From JAZRZI01 sp045601325 (lineage in GTDB: Bacteria; Bacillota_I; Bacilli_A; RFN20; CAG-826), in contig JAZRZI010000045.1 of NCBI GenBank assembly GCA_045601325.1, positions 1 to 37,084 on the forward strand: 37,084 bases of DNA, given 5' to 3'. Below, one piece after another: positions 23,869 through 32,047 of the stretch. A model generated the notes under the pieces. It worked only from the letters and a program-made list of their open reading frames with translations. It ran no database searches and had not been told where the DNA came from. Every line of letters starts with the position of its first letter. Position 1 is the first letter of the stretch. A program made the position numbers and the translations under genes.

Positions 23869-25019
23869 GGATTTGTTTATTAGGTGCATCTGGTTCTATA
23901 GGCACACAAACAATTGATGTCGTTTTAAAAAACTATGATGACTTTGACATAGTGGCGTTTTCTGTTGGCGAAAACACAAAAGTCATTCCTAATATTTTAA
24001 AGAAATTCCCTAATGTTAAAGCCATATGCGTTAAGCAAGGCTTTGTTGCAAGAAGATTGGAAAAGAAATACCCTGATATCAAATTCTATTATGGAGATGA
24101 TGGCTTATTAGATATCATCCGCAAAACAGACTTTGATATGTTGGTAAACGCTCTTGTGGGATTCGTAGGATTGAAACCAACATTAACGGGCTTGATGTGT
24201 AACAAAGTCGTTTGCTTAGCCAATAAAGAGTCTTTAGTGGTTGGTGGTGAACTTGTTAAGGATGTTCTCACTACAGGACATGGTAAACTATATCCAATCG
24301 ATAGTGAGCATGTTGCATTAGCAAAATGTTTATCTGTTGATTCTAACTATGTTGAAAAGCTCATTCTTACTGCTAGTGGAGGTGCATTCCGTAACTTAAC
24401 TAGAGAAGAATTAAAGGATGTTAAACCTAGCGATGCTTTGAAACATCCAACCTGGAAAATGGGCAAGAAAATTACAATTGACTGTGCGACTATGGTTAAT
24501 AAAGCTTTTGAAATCGTAGAAGCTTATTATTTGTTTGGTTTTGATAGCAAACATATTGATGTTGTTCTTCATGATGAATCATATGTTCACTCTATGGTGC
24601 AATATAAAGATGGCCTATATCGTTTAGATGTTGGAAAACCAGATATGCGTGTCCCAATTAAATATGCTTTATATCGTGGAATTACCGATTATGAAACATG
24701 CTTATTGGAAGATTATCATGATTTAAAGAAATATCATTTCCATGAATTGGATTTAGAAAGATATCCAATGGTTAACTGGGGCAAGTTTGTTATTGAAAAG
24801 AAAGGCACCTATGGTGCAGTGCTTAACGCCGCTAACGAAGTTGCTGTTAAAGCTTTCTTAGAAGGAAAGATTACATTCCTCCAAATCGAAGAAATTATCA
24901 ATCAATTAATGACAACACATAAAAACATCAAACATCCAACCCTTGAAGAAATTGAAGGTGTGGACTTTGTGACGAGATTATTAGCCAATAAACTTATTAG
25001 AGAAGGAGTGAATAGATAA
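23865..25019 (+). CDS. dxr: 1-deoxy-D-xylulose 5-phosphate reductoisomerase
   Basis: A 384-residue NADPH-dependent enzyme making 2-C-methyl-D-erythritol 4-phosphate, the committed step of the MEP isoprenoid pathway. The N-terminal Rossmann motif is LLGASGSIGTQTIDV, followed by ALVGFVGLKPTL, ANKESLVVGGELV, the metal site PIDSEHVAL, the catalytic-loop region TASGGAFRNLT with KHPTWKMGKKITIDCATMVNK, and AANEVAVKAFL at the C-terminal domain. It indicates MEP-derived precursors for uppS two genes upstream. Confidence 0.96.
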   Translation: MRICLLGASGSIGTQTIDVVLKNYDDFDIVAFSVGENTKVIPNILKKFPNVKAICVKQGFVARRLEKKYPDIKFYYGDDGLLDIIRKTDFDMLVNALVGFVGLKPTLTGLMCNKVVCLANKESLVVGGELVKDVLTTGHGKLYPIDSEHVALAKCLSVDSNYVEKLILTASGGAFRNLTREELKDVKPSDALKHPTWKMGKKITIDCATMVNKAFEIVEAYYLFGFDSKHIDVVLHDESYVHSMVQYKDGLYRLDVGKPDMRVPIKYALYRGITDYETCLLEDYHDLKKYHFHELDLERYPMVNWGKFVIEKKGTYGAVLNAANEVAVKAFLEGKITFLQIEEIINQLMTTHKNIKHPTLEEIEGVDFVTRLLANKLIREGVNR

Positions 25020-26326
25020 TGTCAACATTCTTAATGACCGTACTATACATAGTCATATTTATATTGTTTTTATCTATTCTAGTTATTGTTCACGAACTAG
25101 GCCATTTCTCTATGGCAAAATTATTCAAAGTTTATTGCCAAGAATTTTCTATTGGTTTTGGTCCTAAGCTCATTTCTCGCAAGAAGAAAAATGGTGAGAC
25201 TACATTCTCATTACGTGCTGTTCCATTTGGCGGATATGTTTCTATGTATGGAGAAGGCGCTGATCTTCCTGAAGGAGTTGTCATTGACGAATCGAGAAGT
25301 TTGAACGGAATTAAGAAATGGAAACGCGCAATTATATTGGTTGCAGGTGTAGTGATGAACTGCATTTTAGCGTTTATTCTTTTCTTTACTTCTGAATTTG
25401 CTTTCAAGCAACATACTTTCTATTCAAACCAAGTTAGAGTTCAAGAAGATTCTATTGCCTATAACGCTGGATTAAGAGATGAAGACATTTTATACGTCCA
25501 TAACACATACGATGAAGAAATCAAAGATTCAGAATTATTAGGCCCTGATGCTGATTCAATCGTTGTCTTTGATGACGAGGCTATAGTTACTTATGATGAT
25601 GATTCAACTAAGAAGGCTGTTTATCTTGTTGATTGTGCGACAGTTAGCGATTTTGATCACTTAGATTTGAATTATAGTAGTTGTTTCTTTTTAATCGATG
25701 ATGAAACAGGAAAACCTGATTTTGAACACGAACTAACAAGTTTAGGTAGCATCAAACATTTCACAATAAATCTTATTGCTATGACTTTAAATGAAAATCC
25801 AACCAATGAAGAAGATAAACTTATCATAAAGGGTGAATTTGCTTTGCAATTGCCTGTTAGCTTAAAAGACGATAAATACACAGTAGAAAGTTTAGGCTTA
25901 TCTTATTTTGATTTTTACTACCGCAATTCCTATGGAGAATCAGTTAAACTAACATTTAAAGATTTCGGTAGATCATCCACTGTGATTGTTAAAAGTTTTG
26001 GAATGATATTTACCGATAAGGAAGCTAGACAATCTGTCGGAGGAGTTATTGCGATTGGTTTTGAAACCACATCCATTCTCAAAAACTTTGGATTTGGCAA
26101 ATTCTTATATATTTGGGGTTTGATTTCCGTCAACTTAGCAATTGTTAACTTATTGCCATTCCCTGGACTAGATGGGTGGCAATTATTGGTTTTATTAGTG
26201 GAAGCTATCGCTCATAAAGAAATTCCTAACAAAGTTAAAAACATTATTTCCATCATTGGATTAGCATTAGTTTTCATTTTGATGGCGTTGTTAATTTTTA
26301 AGGATGTGTTTAAGTATATTATTTAA
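25019..26326 (+). CDS. rseP: Site-2 intramembrane metalloprotease RseP/RasP
   Basis: A 435-residue membrane protease that cleaves transmembrane segments of anti-sigma factors and remnant signal peptides. The zinc site HELGH is at residues 25-29 in the first transmembrane helix and the third ligand is in LLPFPGLDGWQLL near 378-390. FGGYVSMYGEGA matches the conserved loop. The central PDZ-like region (about 140-320) is divergent, acidic and longer than in Bacillus, so its substrate gating may differ. It overlaps dxr by one base and precedes polC by 2 nt; proS, normally between them in Bacilli, is absent. Confidence 0.93.
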   Translation: MSTFLMTVLYIVIFILFLSILVIVHELGHFSMAKLFKVYCQEFSIGFGPKLISRKKKNGETTFSLRAVPFGGYVSMYGEGADLPEGVVIDESRSLNGIKKWKRAIILVAGVVMNCILAFILFFTSEFAFKQHTFYSNQVRVQEDSIAYNAGLRDEDILYVHNTYDEEIKDSELLGPDADSIVVFDDEAIVTYDDDSTKKAVYLVDCATVSDFDHLDLNYSSCFFLIDDETGKPDFEHELTSLGSIKHFTINLIAMTLNENPTNEEDKLIIKGEFALQLPVSLKDDKYTVESLGLSYFDFYYRNSYGESVKLTFKDFGRSSTVIVKSFGMIFTDKEARQSVGGVIAIGFETTSILKNFGFGKFLYIWGLISVNLAIVNLLPFPGLDGWQLLVLLVEAIAHKEIPNKVKNIISIIGLALVFILMALLIFKDVFKYII

Positions 26327-26328
26327 TT

Positions 26329-29300
26329 ATGGAAGATAAAATTTTACGTTTTTTAAGAAGCATACATATTGAAAACACCGATGACTTCGATGTCAGTTTT
26401 GAGATGCTTGGAAAAGATGTTCTCAAACCTCAACAACTCAATATGGTCATTCTTAAGAATACACCTTGGGAATATCATTTATTAAGGCAATTTATGGATG
26501 GCTTACAAACCATTACTTATCCATATATGCTTCGATTCTCTTATTTAAAGAGACCTGATTATTTAAATGTTATTTCTTTATTTGATGATTGGTATCAAAC
26601 TCTATATCATCTCCCTCATGACTTATGCATAAAAGGTGATCCTTATAGAGACCACATTGTGGTAGTGTACGATTCCGAAGAAAAGAAAGCTAAATACACT
26701 GAAATTATTAAAGATTTTAAAGATTTCTTAAATTTCATTAGTTATGAATTTACCGTGAGAGAAGTTGTTGAAATTCCTAAACAAGATGAAGAAGAAATTC
26801 TTATACCTGTTATTCAAGCTAATGATGAAGAAGTTATTAACGCAGAAGCGGAAGACTATTTAAACGCTATCGAAGAGAAAAAAGAACTAGAAGAGAAACA
26901 CGAAGAAGAATCATTGGAATCTATTACAACTAACGAAACTGTTGTAGAAATTCCAGTTCAGGAAGAAATTAAAGTGGAAGCTGTTACAAATGATGTTGAA
27001 GAAGAACCTTCAGAAGACACTGACAGCAGTACTGCTTTAGCAAGGCAAAAAGAAATTCAACAAATGACCGAAGATGTTGAAGACAAGCTCTTAGAACAAA
27101 TGAAACAAAACGCTGAAAAAATGCGCAAAGAAAGAGAAAGAGCAAGGCTTAATAAAAGAGGTAACTATAAAACTATCGAATTAATTGATTCCATTGATTC
27201 CAATAGTGGATCTGTTGATTTCGATGGCAAAGTATTCTCTTTAGAGATTAAAGAATTCGCTGGCAAAAAGAAAATTATTTTAGGCATCAACGACTCTACT
27301 GGTGGCGCTATATATGCGAATATGTATCAAAACAATTCTCTCCCAGATGTAGTGATTGATAAGTTAGTCTATGGGGCGAATGTTCGTGTGCGTGGTGTTG
27401 CTTATCTTGATGAATACACAAAAGCTTTACAAGTTAAAGGCCACTTTATCGATTTATTACCACCTGATGAAGTTGCTCCTGAAGAGGGAGTGGGACATCG
27501 TGTTGAACTCCATTTGCATAGCAAAATGTCTGCGATGGATGCAGTCAGCACAATGGATGAATATTGCAAATACGCTAAAGCACTTGGCCATACTGCTATT
27601 GCATTAACTGACCACGCTGTTGTCCAAGCTTATCCTGACGCTCAAAAGGCAGCAAAAAAATATGGCCTTAAATTATTGTATGGATGTGAACTTTATGTTG
27701 TTGACGATGATCTTCACTACATAAAAAATCCTGCCAATATTCCATTAACAAAAGCTAAATATGTTGTTCTCGACTTAGAAACCACAGGTTTATCCAGTAA
27801 ATATGATCGCATTATCGAATTTGGTGCGGTTAAAGTCGAACACGGCATTCAAACCGCTTCGTTAGACTTGTTAATCAACCCAGAAAGAAAACTGCCTGAA
27901 AAGATTGTAGAAATTACTCATATCACTGATGATATGCTTGATAACAAGCCGACAATTGAACAATCCATTCAACAAATCGTAGATTTTATTGGTGACGCAA
28001 TTATCGTTACTCATAACGCTGACTTTGACTTTTCATTCTTACAAGAAACACTTAAAAGACTTGGAAAGCCACTTTTAACTAACCCAGTTATTGACACCCT
28101 TTCTATTGCTTGGTATTTATATCCAGAAAATAAAAAGCATAGCTTAGGTTCCTTATGTAGAACAATGGACATTAGCTATGATGAAGATGATGCTCACCGT
28201 GCGGATTACGATGCGAAAGTTCTTAATGATGTTTGGCAACCTATTATTGTTGTCTTGACTAAAGACAATCCTAATTTAACACATGCTGACTTAGGCAAGT
28301 TGCCAGTATCAGATGATATCATTAAACATAAACGTGCAACTCATGCGACAGTTTTGGTTAAAGATTTACAAGGTTTAAAAGACCTTTATAAGATTGTTTC
28401 ATACTCTCATACAAGATACCTTGCTGATGTTCCTCGTATTCCAAAGAGTATGTTAAATGAAATGCGTGAGCATTTGCTCGTTGGCTCTGCTTGTTTTAAT
28501 GGTGAAGTGTTTAGAACCGCTGAATATTATGGTGATGAGACTTTAAGAGATGTAATTAAGTTTTATGACTATATTGAAATTCAACCAAAAGAGAACTACT
28601 CATATTTAATCAATATGCGTGATATCAGCGAAAAGGAATTGGATTTATTCCTCAATGATATCGTGAGATGCGCGGATGAACTTAACATCCCAGTAGTGGC
28701 GACTTCAGATTGTCACTATGTAACACCTGATAAAAAGATATTTAGAGATATCTATATTGACGCACCTGGCTTAAAGAATGTTCCACATCCATTAAACCCT
28801 TATGGCCGTAAGAAATTAGATAGATTCGAAAACCCAGATCAACATTTTAGAACAACACAAGAAATGCTTAACGAAATGGCATTTTTAGGTGAAGACAAAG
28901 CATACGAAGTTGTTGTCACTAACACCAACGCTATTGCTGACCAAATCGAATCCATTTTACCTGTTCCTAATAACCACTTATACACACCTACAATTGAAAA
29001 CTGTGATCAACTTTTAAAAGATATATGTTATAACAAGGCACATGAGTTATATGGTGACCCACTTCCTCAATTAATCCAAGACCGTTTGGATGTTGAGCTA
29101 AATGGTATTATTTCCAACGGTTTCACAGTTATTTATTACATCGCTCATAAATTAGTTAAGAAAGCTAACGATGATGGTTATATTGTTGGCAGCCGTGGCT
29201 CTGTTGGTAGTAGCTTTGTCGCGACAATGTCTGGTATTACAGAAGTTAATGCTTTGCCACCTCATTATAGATGTCCGCATTGTAAACACGTGGAATGGAC

Positions 29301-30909
29301 AAAGGAAACAATGCCCGAATATAAATCGGGCTATGACCTTCCTGAAAAGAAATGTCCAACATGTGGAGAACCTATGGTTCATGATGGACAAGACATTCCT
29401 TTCCAAACTTTCTTAGGCTTTCACGCTGAAAAGGTTCCTGATATTGACCTTAACTTCCCTGGTGACTATCAAGCAAGGGCACATAACTACACAAAAGAGC
29501 TCTTTGGGGAAGATTTTGCATATAGAGCAGGCACTATTGAAACCGTTGCAGAAAAGACTGCGTATGGCTTCGTTTTGGGCTATTTTGACCGTATGTTTAT
29601 GTCAGAAGGTTTGACTGAGGCAGAAGCTAAAATAAAGACAAGCCAAATTCCTAAAGCAAAGATTGGTTATCTTGCTGCTGGATGTGTTGACGTTAAACGT
29701 ACAACCGGACAACACCCTGGTGGCATTGTCGTTGTTCCTCATGAACACGAAGTTTTTGACTTTACACCTTATCAATACCCTGCTGACGATAATGATTCCT
29801 CATGGAGAACAACCCACTTTGATTTCCATTCTATTCACGACACAATTTTGAAACTTGACCTTTTGGGGCATGTTGATCCTGTTGCGCTTAGAATGATGTG
29901 CGAACTAACTCACATTGATATTAAAGATATTCCTTTAAATGATAAGAAGGTTCTTTCTATATTCTCTAAGCCTGATGCATTAGGCATGGATAATGATTAC
30001 ACTCACGCGAAAACTGGTGCTTTAGCTATTCCAGAATTTGGTACAAGATTCGTTAGACAAATGTTAGAAGAAACTAAACCTGAAACATTTGCGGATTTAG
30101 TTATTATTTCTGGTCTATCTCATGGTACTGGTGTTTGGGCAGGCAACGCTGATAAATTAATCGAAGACGGCACATGTTCACTTCGTGAAGTTATTGGATG
30201 CCGTGATGATATTATGACTTACTTAATTGGTATGGGCATAGATCCAGGCGTTTCCTTTAAAATCATGGAAGATGTTCGTAAAGGAAAAGGCCTAAAACTT
30301 GAATATGAGGAAATAATGAAGAATAATAATGTTCCTCAATACTACATAAATTCCTGTAATTTAATTCAATACATGTTCCCAAAAGGCCATGCTGTTGCCT
30401 ATGTTACAATGGCAATACGTGTAGGTTATTTTAAAGTATATTATCCTCTTGAATTCTATGCTACTTTCTTCTCTGTTAGAAGTAAACAACACGATATTGT
30501 TACAATGATTAAAGGAAGAGAAGCAATCATTGCTCGTATGGAAGAGTTGCAAGAAAAAGAAAAACTTTCTCCTAAAGAAGATGAACAACTCAAAACTTTA
30601 TACATCGCTTTAGAGATGGTTCAACGTGGTTATAAGTTCTCTAATATCGATTTATATAAGTCTGATGCAACTCGATTTGTTGTTGATCATGAGAACAAAT
30701 CACTTATTCCGCCGTTTAACACCATTGATGGTTTAGGTGATAACAACGCTGAAACAGTAGTGGAAGAACGTAAAAAAGGCGAGTTCTTCTCTAAGGAGGA
30801 TTTACTTAGAAGAACAAAACTCACATCCACTAATGTGAAAGATCTTTCTGAGCTGGGTGTTTTAGATAATCTCAACGAAACAGACCAACTTTCCCTCTTT
30901 GACTTTTAA
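26329..30909 (+). CDS. polC: DNA polymerase III alpha subunit, Gram-positive type PolC
   Basis: The 1526-residue replicative polymerase of Gram-positives. An acidic low-complexity linker occupies about 145-245. The OB domain follows (SGSVDFDGKVFSLEIKEF), then PHP (HLHSKMSAMD near 395, ALTDHAVV). A DnaQ-type 3'-5' exonuclease is inserted in PHP (LDLETTGLS from 481, THNADFDF, HRADYDA). The zinc motif is CPHC...CPTC near 982-1012. The palm PDIDLNFPGD near 1036-1045 holds the catalytic aspartates, with TGQHPGGIVVVP and the C-terminal helix-hairpin-helix. Slightly longer than Bacillus PolC (1437). There is no ribosome site, so translation is probably coupled to rseP. rimP-nusA do not follow; a tRNA gene does. 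Confidence 0.97.
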   Translation: MEDKILRFLRSIHIENTDDFDVSFEMLGKDVLKPQQLNMVILKNTPWEYHLLRQFMDGLQTITYPYMLRFSYLKRPDYLNVISLFDDWYQTLYHLPHDLCIKGDPYRDHIVVVYDSEEKKAKYTEIIKDFKDFLNFISYEFTVREVVEIPKQDEEEILIPVIQANDEEVINAEAEDYLNAIEEKKELEEKHEEESLESITTNETVVEIPVQEEIKVEAVTNDVEEEPSEDTDSSTALARQKEIQQMTEDVEDKLLEQMKQNAEKMRKERERARLNKRGNYKTIELIDSIDSNSGSVDFDGKVFSLEIKEFAGKKKIILGINDSTGGAIYANMYQNNSLPDVVIDKLVYGANVRVRGVAYLDEYTKALQVKGHFIDLLPPDEVAPEEGVGHRVELHLHSKMSAMDAVSTMDEYCKYAKALGHTAIALTDHAVVQAYPDAQKAAKKYGLKLLYGCELYVVDDDLHYIKNPANIPLTKAKYVVLDLETTGLSSKYDRIIEFGAVKVEHGIQTASLDLLINPERKLPEKIVEITHITDDMLDNKPTIEQSIQQIVDFIGDAIIVTHNADFDFSFLQETLKRLGKPLLTNPVIDTLSIAWYLYPENKKHSLGSLCRTMDISYDEDDAHRADYDAKVLNDVWQPIIVVLTKDNPNLTHADLGKLPVSDDIIKHKRATHATVLVKDLQGLKDLYKIVSYSHTRYLADVPRIPKSMLNEMREHLLVGSACFNGEVFRTAEYYGDETLRDVIKFYDYIEIQPKENYSYLINMRDISEKELDLFLNDIVRCADELNIPVVATSDCHYVTPDKKIFRDIYIDAPGLKNVPHPLNPYGRKKLDRFENPDQHFRTTQEMLNEMAFLGEDKAYEVVVTNTNAIADQIESILPVPNNHLYTPTIENCDQLLKDICYNKAHELYGDPLPQLIQDRLDVELNGIISNGFTVIYYIAHKLVKKANDDGYIVGSRGSVGSSFVATMSGITEVNALPPHYRCPHCKHVEWTKETMPEYKSGYDLPEKKCPTCGEPMVHDGQDIPFQTFLGFHAEKVPDIDLNFPGDYQARAHNYTKELFGEDFAYRAGTIETVAEKTAYGFVLGYFDRMFMSEGLTEAEAKIKTSQIPKAKIGYLAAGCVDVKRTTGQHPGGIVVVPHEHEVFDFTPYQYPADDNDSSWRTTHFDFHSIHDTILKLDLLGHVDPVALRMMCELTHIDIKDIPLNDKKVLSIFSKPDALGMDNDYTHAKTGALAIPEFGTRFVRQMLEETKPETFADLVIISGLSHGTGVWAGNADKLIEDGTCSLREVIGCRDDIMTYLIGMGIDPGVSFKIMEDVRKGKGLKLEYEEIMKNNNVPQYYINSCNLIQYMFPKGHAVAYVTMAIRVGYFKVYYPLEFYATFFSVRSKQHDIVTMIKGREAIIARMEELQEKEKLSPKEDEQLKTLYIALEMVQRGYKFSNIDLYKSDATRFVVDHENKSLIPPFNTIDGLGDNNAETVVEERKKGEFFSKEDLLRRTKLTSTNVKDLSELGVLDNLNETDQLSLFDF

Positions 30910-30924
30910 TTTAGTCAGAGATTT

Positions 30925-31001
30925 CGGGAAGTAGCACAGCTTGGTAGTGCGTTCGCTTCGGGAGCGAGAGGTCGTGGGTTCGAATCCCATCTTTCCGACC
31001 A
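30925..31001 (+). tRNA. tRNA-Pro(CGG)
   Basis: A full cloverleaf. Acceptor CGGGAAG / CTTTCCG; D stem GCAC / GTGC; anticodon stem TTCGC / GCGAG with loop TTCGGGA (anticodon CGG at 30959-30961); T arm GTGGG-TTCGAAT-CCCAT; encoded CCA. It reads CCG. It begins 15 nt after the polC stop, with no promoter between, so it is probably cut from the 3' end of the polC mRNA. Confidence 0.95.
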
Positions 31002-31014
31002 ACACTTAATATTT

Positions 31015-31037
31015 GAGCGATTATTATCGCTCTTTTT
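31015..31037 (+). terminator. Terminator of the polC-tRNA-Pro transcript
   Basis: GAGCGAT (31015-31021), TATT loop, ATCGCTC (31026-31032), then five T. Confidence 0.87.
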
Positions 31038-31086
31038 ATTCACTTGCCCATTCAAAAGAAATGTTTTCTATTTTGGTTTTTTTGTA

Positions 31087-31092
31087 TATAAT
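31087..31092 (+). promoter_or_regulatory. Upstream -10 box before the acyltransferase gene
   Basis: TATAAT, -35 poor (TTTTCT at 31064-31069). A transcript from here would meet the 31111-31140 hairpin within about 15 nt. Confidence 0.35.
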
Positions 31093-31110
31093 GATACAGT
31101 TGCAGAAATG

Positions 31111-31161
31111 GATAATACAATGTATTATCTTTTTATTTTTATTCGCAATCAGCGAATAAAA
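31111..31161 (+). promoter_or_regulatory. Two consecutive hairpins, terminator/attenuator-like
   Basis: The first is a perfect inverted repeat GATAATACA (31111-31119) / TGTATTATC (31121-31129) followed by TTTTTATTTTT. The second is a 10-bp stem TTTTATTCGC (31137-31146) / GCGAATAAAA (31152-31161) with an AATCA loop, using the end of the same T-rich tract. It may be a backup terminator for polC or an attenuator for the downstream operon. Confidence 0.55.
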
Positions 31162-31184
31162 TGGCGTTACGTGCGCGTTTGGTA

Positions 31185-31190
31185 TATAAT
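31185..31190 (+). promoter_or_regulatory. -10 box of the acyltransferase operon, near-leaderless
   Basis: TATAAT ending 10 nt before ATG 31201. The intervening bases (CTTTTTGTTT) contain no Shine-Dalgarno. The -35 box is unclear. Confidence 0.5.
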
Positions 31191-31200
31191 CTTTTTGTTT

Positions 31201-32040
31201 ATGGAACAAAAACAAAGTCGACATAGAAGACGTAATTCATTTGAAAAGAGAATACACGAGATAGATTTCTTCCGTGGAATTTTAATTATTATGGTTATCT
31301 TAGACCATGTTTTTTGGAATTTAGGTAATTATGGTGGATTATGGGGCATAGATTGGATGCATGATTTCTTCTACAACTGGTATTGGAAATGCACAGCAAG
31401 ACAAATTATTCAACCAATGGCTCTTATGGCGTTTTGTTTTGTAAGTGGGATATCTTGTTCATTTTCAAGAAATAACTGGAAACGTACTTTAGAAATATTT
31501 GGTGTGTTTGCGCTTATCGCAGTTTGCTCAAATTTGATCCAATGGGCTGGATGGTTCGGTGATAGAAGTATGCGCGTTGATTTCAATATAATTGGCGTTC
31601 TTACAGTGTGTATGTTTATTTATTGCCTCATTCAAAATAGAACCTGGAGATCTATTGTTGCGGTCATTCTTGTGTGTTTTTTAATTTCCCAATATTCTAT
31701 CCCATATTTTAAAAATGCATGTTCAGCATTATATGGAACATTCACTGTTACTAGAGGGGGACACGCGACCACAAACCCTAATTTCTATTTTCCATTTTTT
31801 TGGGAACCAAAAGGACAATCAGATTACATGCCTTTATTCCCTTATATTATGTTCTTCTTTTTAGGCGCTCTTGTGTCATACTTTGTTTACAAAGATAAAA
31901 GAAAATCAATTATACCTCACAAAGGAAATTGGGAAAGACCAATATGCTTTATGGGACGTCATACATTAATTTTATATTTTGGCCATGAGGCATTTCTCAT
32001 CGGATTATTTGCATTGCTCGATGCTATCATTGGGAGGTAA
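31201..32040 (+). CDS. Membrane acyltransferase, heparan-alpha-glucosaminide N-acetyltransferase type (DUF1624)
   Basis: A 279-residue protein with about seven hydrophobic segments. The diagnostic start is RIHEIDFFRGILIIMVILDHVFWNLG, the DUF1624/HGSNAT catalytic-domain signature with the conserved R-G and a membrane-embedded His. A late GRHTLILYFGHEAFLIGL matches the family's closing histidine helix. Related proteins move acetyl groups from cytoplasmic acetyl-CoA across the membrane onto sugars; the substrate here is unknown. The start ATG 31201 puts the family motif near residue 17; an in-frame ATG at 31108 lies upstream of the hairpins and promoter and adds unrelated residues. The ligase gene follows after 7 nt. 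Confidence 0.8.
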   Translation: MEQKQSRHRRRNSFEKRIHEIDFFRGILIIMVILDHVFWNLGNYGGLWGIDWMHDFFYNWYWKCTARQIIQPMALMAFCFVSGISCSFSRNNWKRTLEIFGVFALIAVCSNLIQWAGWFGDRSMRVDFNIIGVLTVCMFIYCLIQNRTWRSIVAVILVCFLISQYSIPYFKNACSALYGTFTVTRGGHATTNPNFYFPFFWEPKGQSDYMPLFPYIMFFFLGALVSYFVYKDKRKSIIPHKGNWERPICFMGRHTLILYFGHEAFLIGLFALLDAIIGR

Positions 32041-32047
32041 TTAACTT

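Noticed and set aside
31108..31200. Longer N-terminus for the acyltransferase
   Set aside because: It crosses two hairpins and a TATAAT box and encodes residues unlike the family; ATG 31201 fits the family start.
31036..31224. Minus-strand 62-codon frame
   Set aside because: No ribosome site or family resemblance; it overlaps the hairpin and promoter region of the plus-strand operon.
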